The position numbers were made by a program, and so were the translations under genes. 7,474 nucleotides of DNA. It comes from Planctomycetota bacterium. Lineage in GTDB: Bacteria; Planctomycetota; Planctomycetia; Planctomycetales; Planctomycetaceae. Within the stretch, counting starts at the first letter, position 1, and each line of letters opens with the position of its first letter. Of this stretch, positions 5,984 through 7,474 are shown piece by piece. The notes beneath the pieces are model-generated. The model was not told where the DNA came from and did not search any database. It saw only the letters and a list, made by a program, of their open reading frames with translations. The stretch lies in assembly GCA_003669575.1 (NCBI GenBank), contig QWOR01000064.1, positions 1 to 7,474 of the forward strand. Direction: 5' to 3'.

Positions 5984-6406
5984 TTACTTCTTCTTATTCT
6001 TATGCTTTGTCACGTCGAATGCTTGGCCATCTAAATGAACGCCGATTACAACTAATGGGGGGTTTCCAAATGCAAACGCCATTGGGGTGTCTTCGTAGAA
6101 CGCAACGGCCCAATACCAAAGATTTGACAACTCGTGGCGACGAAGTGCTATTTCAAAGCACTCCCACTCCTTCGCGTTATCAACTATAGTTGACAGTTTC
6201 TCGGTAGCCTTGATAACAATTAGATTAATGTCCTTTGGTATTTTTACCCCCGGATCCCACTTATCACTCCCGTTCTCATTCAAAGTGGAGGAGGTTATAT
6301 ATAGCTGCGACCTGAGATCAAATCCAATGTTGACCGAGTGCTTCTTAGTGTCTGCCTGAAACAAACCAAGCCCAACCAACGTTGCAGCAACAAATGTAAG
6401 TCGCAT
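5984..6406 (-). CDS. Unrecognised small exported protein
   Basis: A 140-residue protein I do not recognise. The N-terminus MRLTFVAATLVGLGLFQA reads as a signal peptide with cleavage before D19. The mature part is a small mixed fold; the second half has LWYWAVAFYEDTPMAF and then PPLVVIGVHLDGQAFDV, and the protein ends in a basic tail KHKNKKK. It has few cysteines and no enzyme motif. The ATG start at 6406 has GGAG seven bases upstream. GC content is roughly 46%, against more than 60% in neighbouring core genes. It is bracketed by inverted copies A and B of the CACTGCTGG element, as a single-gene cassette. It could be an extracytoplasmic binding or inhibitor-like protein, but nothing in the sequence decides this. 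Confidence 0.72.
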   Translation of the reverse strand: MRLTFVAATLVGLGLFQADTKKHSVNIGFDLRSQLYITSSTLNENGSDKWDPGVKIPKDINLIVIKATEKLSTIVDNAKEWECFEIALRRHELSNLWYWAVAFYEDTPMAFAFGNPPLVVIGVHLDGQAFDVTKHKNKKK

Positions 6407-6413
6407 TGAAAGT

Positions 6414-6417
6414 CTCC
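6414..6417 (-). promoter_or_regulatory. Ribosome binding site of the 5984-6406 gene
   Basis: GGAG on the minus strand, seven bases before ATG 6406. It fixes the start at the head of the signal peptide. Confidence 0.55.
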
Positions 6418-6445
6418 ATGAATGGAATGGTGTTCACGCAAACTT

Positions 6446-6490
6446 CTCGCCGGGTGCCACTGCTGGCTCGTCCAGCAGTGCCGCTGAGCG
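6446..6490 (+). repeat. CACTGCTGG hairpin element, copy B
   Basis: It begins CTCGCCGGGTGCC, forms stem CACTGCTGG (6458-6466) / CCAGCAGTG (6472-6480) around CTCGT, and ends GCCGCTGAGCG. It is the inverted, 43/45 identical partner of copy A and lies 39 nt upstream of the start codon of the gene at 5984-6406. Further outward, to 6516, 16 of 26 positions still match the flank of copy A, including a CAGTC box. Confidence 0.85.
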
Positions 6491-6559
6491 CTCGAGTGGC
6501 AGTCCAGCATTCCGTGGTTTGGAATAGTCGGCTAGAGAGGGGTGCCGAAATGGTGGTGT

Positions 6560-6615
6560 GGAAGCCGACGGTCAAACTCCGCCCCGCACTGCTGGACGAG
6601 CCAGCAGTGGCACCC
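6560..6615 (-). repeat. CACTGCTGG hairpin element, copy C
   Basis: On the minus strand GGGTGCC (from 6615) leads into CACTGCTGG (6609-6601), loop CTCGT and CCAGCAGTG (6595-6587). The flank then diverges, but a GACCGTCGGCTTCC box (6573-6560) resembles the 3' flanks of copies A and B. It is inverted relative to copy B, with a spacer of about 46 nt. Confidence 0.75.
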
Positions 6616-6658
6616 AGAAGCGAAAGGTGTCCACACTATCGACCTCTCAGTGTCCTCG

Positions 6659-6704
6659 GGGTGGTCCAGGTGGCTTGCAACTTTTGGGGGCCGCAAGCCA
6701 TGGA
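6659..6704 (+). repeat. GGGTGG-headed hairpin downstream of the second DUF1501 gene
   Basis: GGGTGG (6659-6664) is followed directly by TCCA-GG-TGGCTTGC, which pairs with GCAAGCCATGGA (6693-6704); GG is a bulge and the loop is 14 nt. Perfect 8-bp core: TGGCTTGC (6671-6678) / GCAAGCCA (6693-6700). It shares the head-plus-hairpin plan of copies 1-4 but has neither their hexaloop nor their 3' box. No T-run follows on the minus strand, so it is not a standard terminator for the DUF1501 gene. Confidence 0.55.
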
Positions 6705-6733
6705 GGCTTTACACGTGTTGCGTGTCCCTAAGA

Positions 6734-7474
6734 TTAGGCGATGATCTGCCGAACGGGCTCGCCGCCGTGCGAGATCGCGATGGGGCGGCCCGTGCGTTCG
6801 GGGACAGTGGTATGCGGGTCGATACCCATCAGTTCGTAAATCGTCGAAATGTAATCGGCGGGCGAGACCGGGTGGGCCGATGGGTAGGCTCCAATGGCGT
6901 CGGTTGCCCCGTGGACGTAACCCTGCTTCACGCCGCCGCCGAACATCAAGCTGAAACCACACTGCGGCCAGTGGTCGCGGCCCGCATTTCCGTTCACGCG
7001 CGGGCTGCGTCCCATCTCACCCATGACGACCACCAGCGTCGAATCGAGCAAGCCCCGCTGGTCGAGGTCAGTCAGCAGAGCTGGAATGACCTGATCGAGC
7101 AGCGGCAGGTTGAGATCCTTCAGCATGCCGAAGTTGTTCTGATGCATATCATACGCATGCCCGTAGTGGTCGAAGATTTCCTGATGCACACTGATGAACG
7201 GCACGCCACCCTCGACCAGTCGGCGGGCCACCAGCATGCTCGATCCCACGAGGTTCCGGCCATAAGCATCCAGCGTCTCGGGCTTTTCGAGATTGAGATC
7301 GAACGCGTCCCGCGTCCGCCCCGAGGTCAGCATCTGGAAGGCCCGCCGTTGGGCATCGCTCATCGTGTCGATCGCCGGGGATGACTGGACCAGTGCGAAC
7401 TCGCGGTCGACTTGCGAGACAAGGCTGCGCCGACGGTCGAGGCGGTCGACGTTCATGTCGGGCAGTGCATCCGC
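6734..7474 (-). CDS. DUF1501 family protein, C-terminal part (5' end outside window)
   Basis: 246 residues of a second DUF1501 protein, entering in frame from the right edge. An ATG exists at 7456, but six in-frame residues (ADALPD) precede it and the following LDRRRSL stretch is internal in this family, so the true start lies outside. Visible family blocks are NLVGSSMLVARRLVEGGVPF, LVVVMGEMGRSPRVN, AGRDHWPQ and the terminal IDPHTTVPERTGRPIAI. It shares SSMLVARRLVE and GRDHW with the DUF1501 protein at 1357-2736 (which has QSVLLARRLVE), but has HQEIFDHYGH where the other has GGWDSHWDH. The two therefore belong to different subgroups and are not recent duplicates. Presumably exported like its relatives; the Tat signal would be outside the window. 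Confidence 0.9.
   Translation of the reverse strand, partial: ADALPDMNVDRLDRRRSLVSQVDREFALVQSSPAIDTMSDAQRRAFQMLTSGRTRDAFDLNLEKPETLDAYGRNLVGSSMLVARRLVEGGVPFISVHQEIFDHYGHAYDMHQNNFGMLKDLNLPLLDQVIPALLTDLDQRGLLDSTLVVVMGEMGRSPRVNGNAGRDHWPQCGFSLMFGGGVKQGYVHGATDAIGAYPSAHPVSPADYISTIYELMGIDPHTTVPERTGRPIAISHGGEPVRQIIA

Larger units (their letters stand above)
6407..6733. other. Intergenic stretch filled with hairpin elements
   Basis: No gene is supported on either strand. The stretch holds CACTGCTGG copies B and C as an inverted pair and one GGGTGG-headed hairpin (6659-6704). The promoter of the minus-strand gene at 5984-6406 should lie close to 6410-6450, but no boxes are clear. A plus-strand frame starting at 6542 is antisense to the DUF1501 gene for most of its length and is rejected. 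Confidence 0.6.

Noticed and set aside
5908..6615. CRISPR array
   Set aside because: The repeats alternate in orientation and are irregularly spaced with a gene in between.
6671..6700. Intrinsic terminator of the second DUF1501 gene
   Set aside because: The stem is good, but no T-run follows on the minus strand.
6542..7384. Long plus-strand reading frame of 280 codons
   Set aside because: From 6734 on it is antisense to a clear DUF1501 gene, and its start lies inside repeat copies; no protein family is recognisable.

Overview
The window most likely comes from a planctomycete chromosome. Two DUF1501 proteins, a gene family greatly expanded in Planctomycetota, lie on it, one complete and one cut by the right edge. 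Coding GC is high in the core genes and Shine-Dalgarno signals are mostly weak. All nine protein genes are read from the minus strand, so transcription runs right to left; the long plus-strand reading frames are antisense shadows.

Left part, 1-2736: the N-terminal 400 residues of a PutA-type proline dehydrogenase, cut by the left edge, with a complete Tat-exported DUF1501 protein upstream of it. Middle part, 2869-4708: a compact four-gene operon in the order hisI (histidine biosynthesis), a small cupin, a SufT/MIP18-like (DUF59) Fe-S assembly protein with a His/Cys-rich N-terminus, and an M50-like membrane metalloprotease. The first three genes overlap. The operon ends in a terminator-like inverted repeat whose first arm runs into the last codons of the protease gene.

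Right part, 4709-6733: an accessory stretch of about 2 kb that differs from the rest. It holds two unrecognised genes for small exported proteins, clearly more AT-rich than the core genes, set among a family of palindromic repeats. Four copies of a 51-56 nt element (5' GGGTGG, a stem closing a GCTYTG hexaloop, a 3' box resembling AACAAGAGGT) form two inverted pairs with 27-28 nt spacers, at 4900-5036 and 5734-5863. Stem sequences differ between copies by paired, compensatory changes. A second, related element (GGGTGCC followed by a CACTGCTGG/CCAGCAGTG hairpin) occurs three times; two of its copies, 43/45 identical and inverted, bracket the gene at 5984-6406. One more GGGTGG-headed hairpin lies at 6659-6704. 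The arrangement resembles REP/BIME elements, and the two orphan genes look like cargo between them. The right edge, 6734-7474, is the C-terminal part of a second DUF1501 protein.

No tRNA, rRNA, CRISPR array or transposase gene was seen. Function is clear for PutA and HisI, good at family level for the DUF1501, cupin, SufT-like and M50-like proteins, and unknown for the two small exported proteins.
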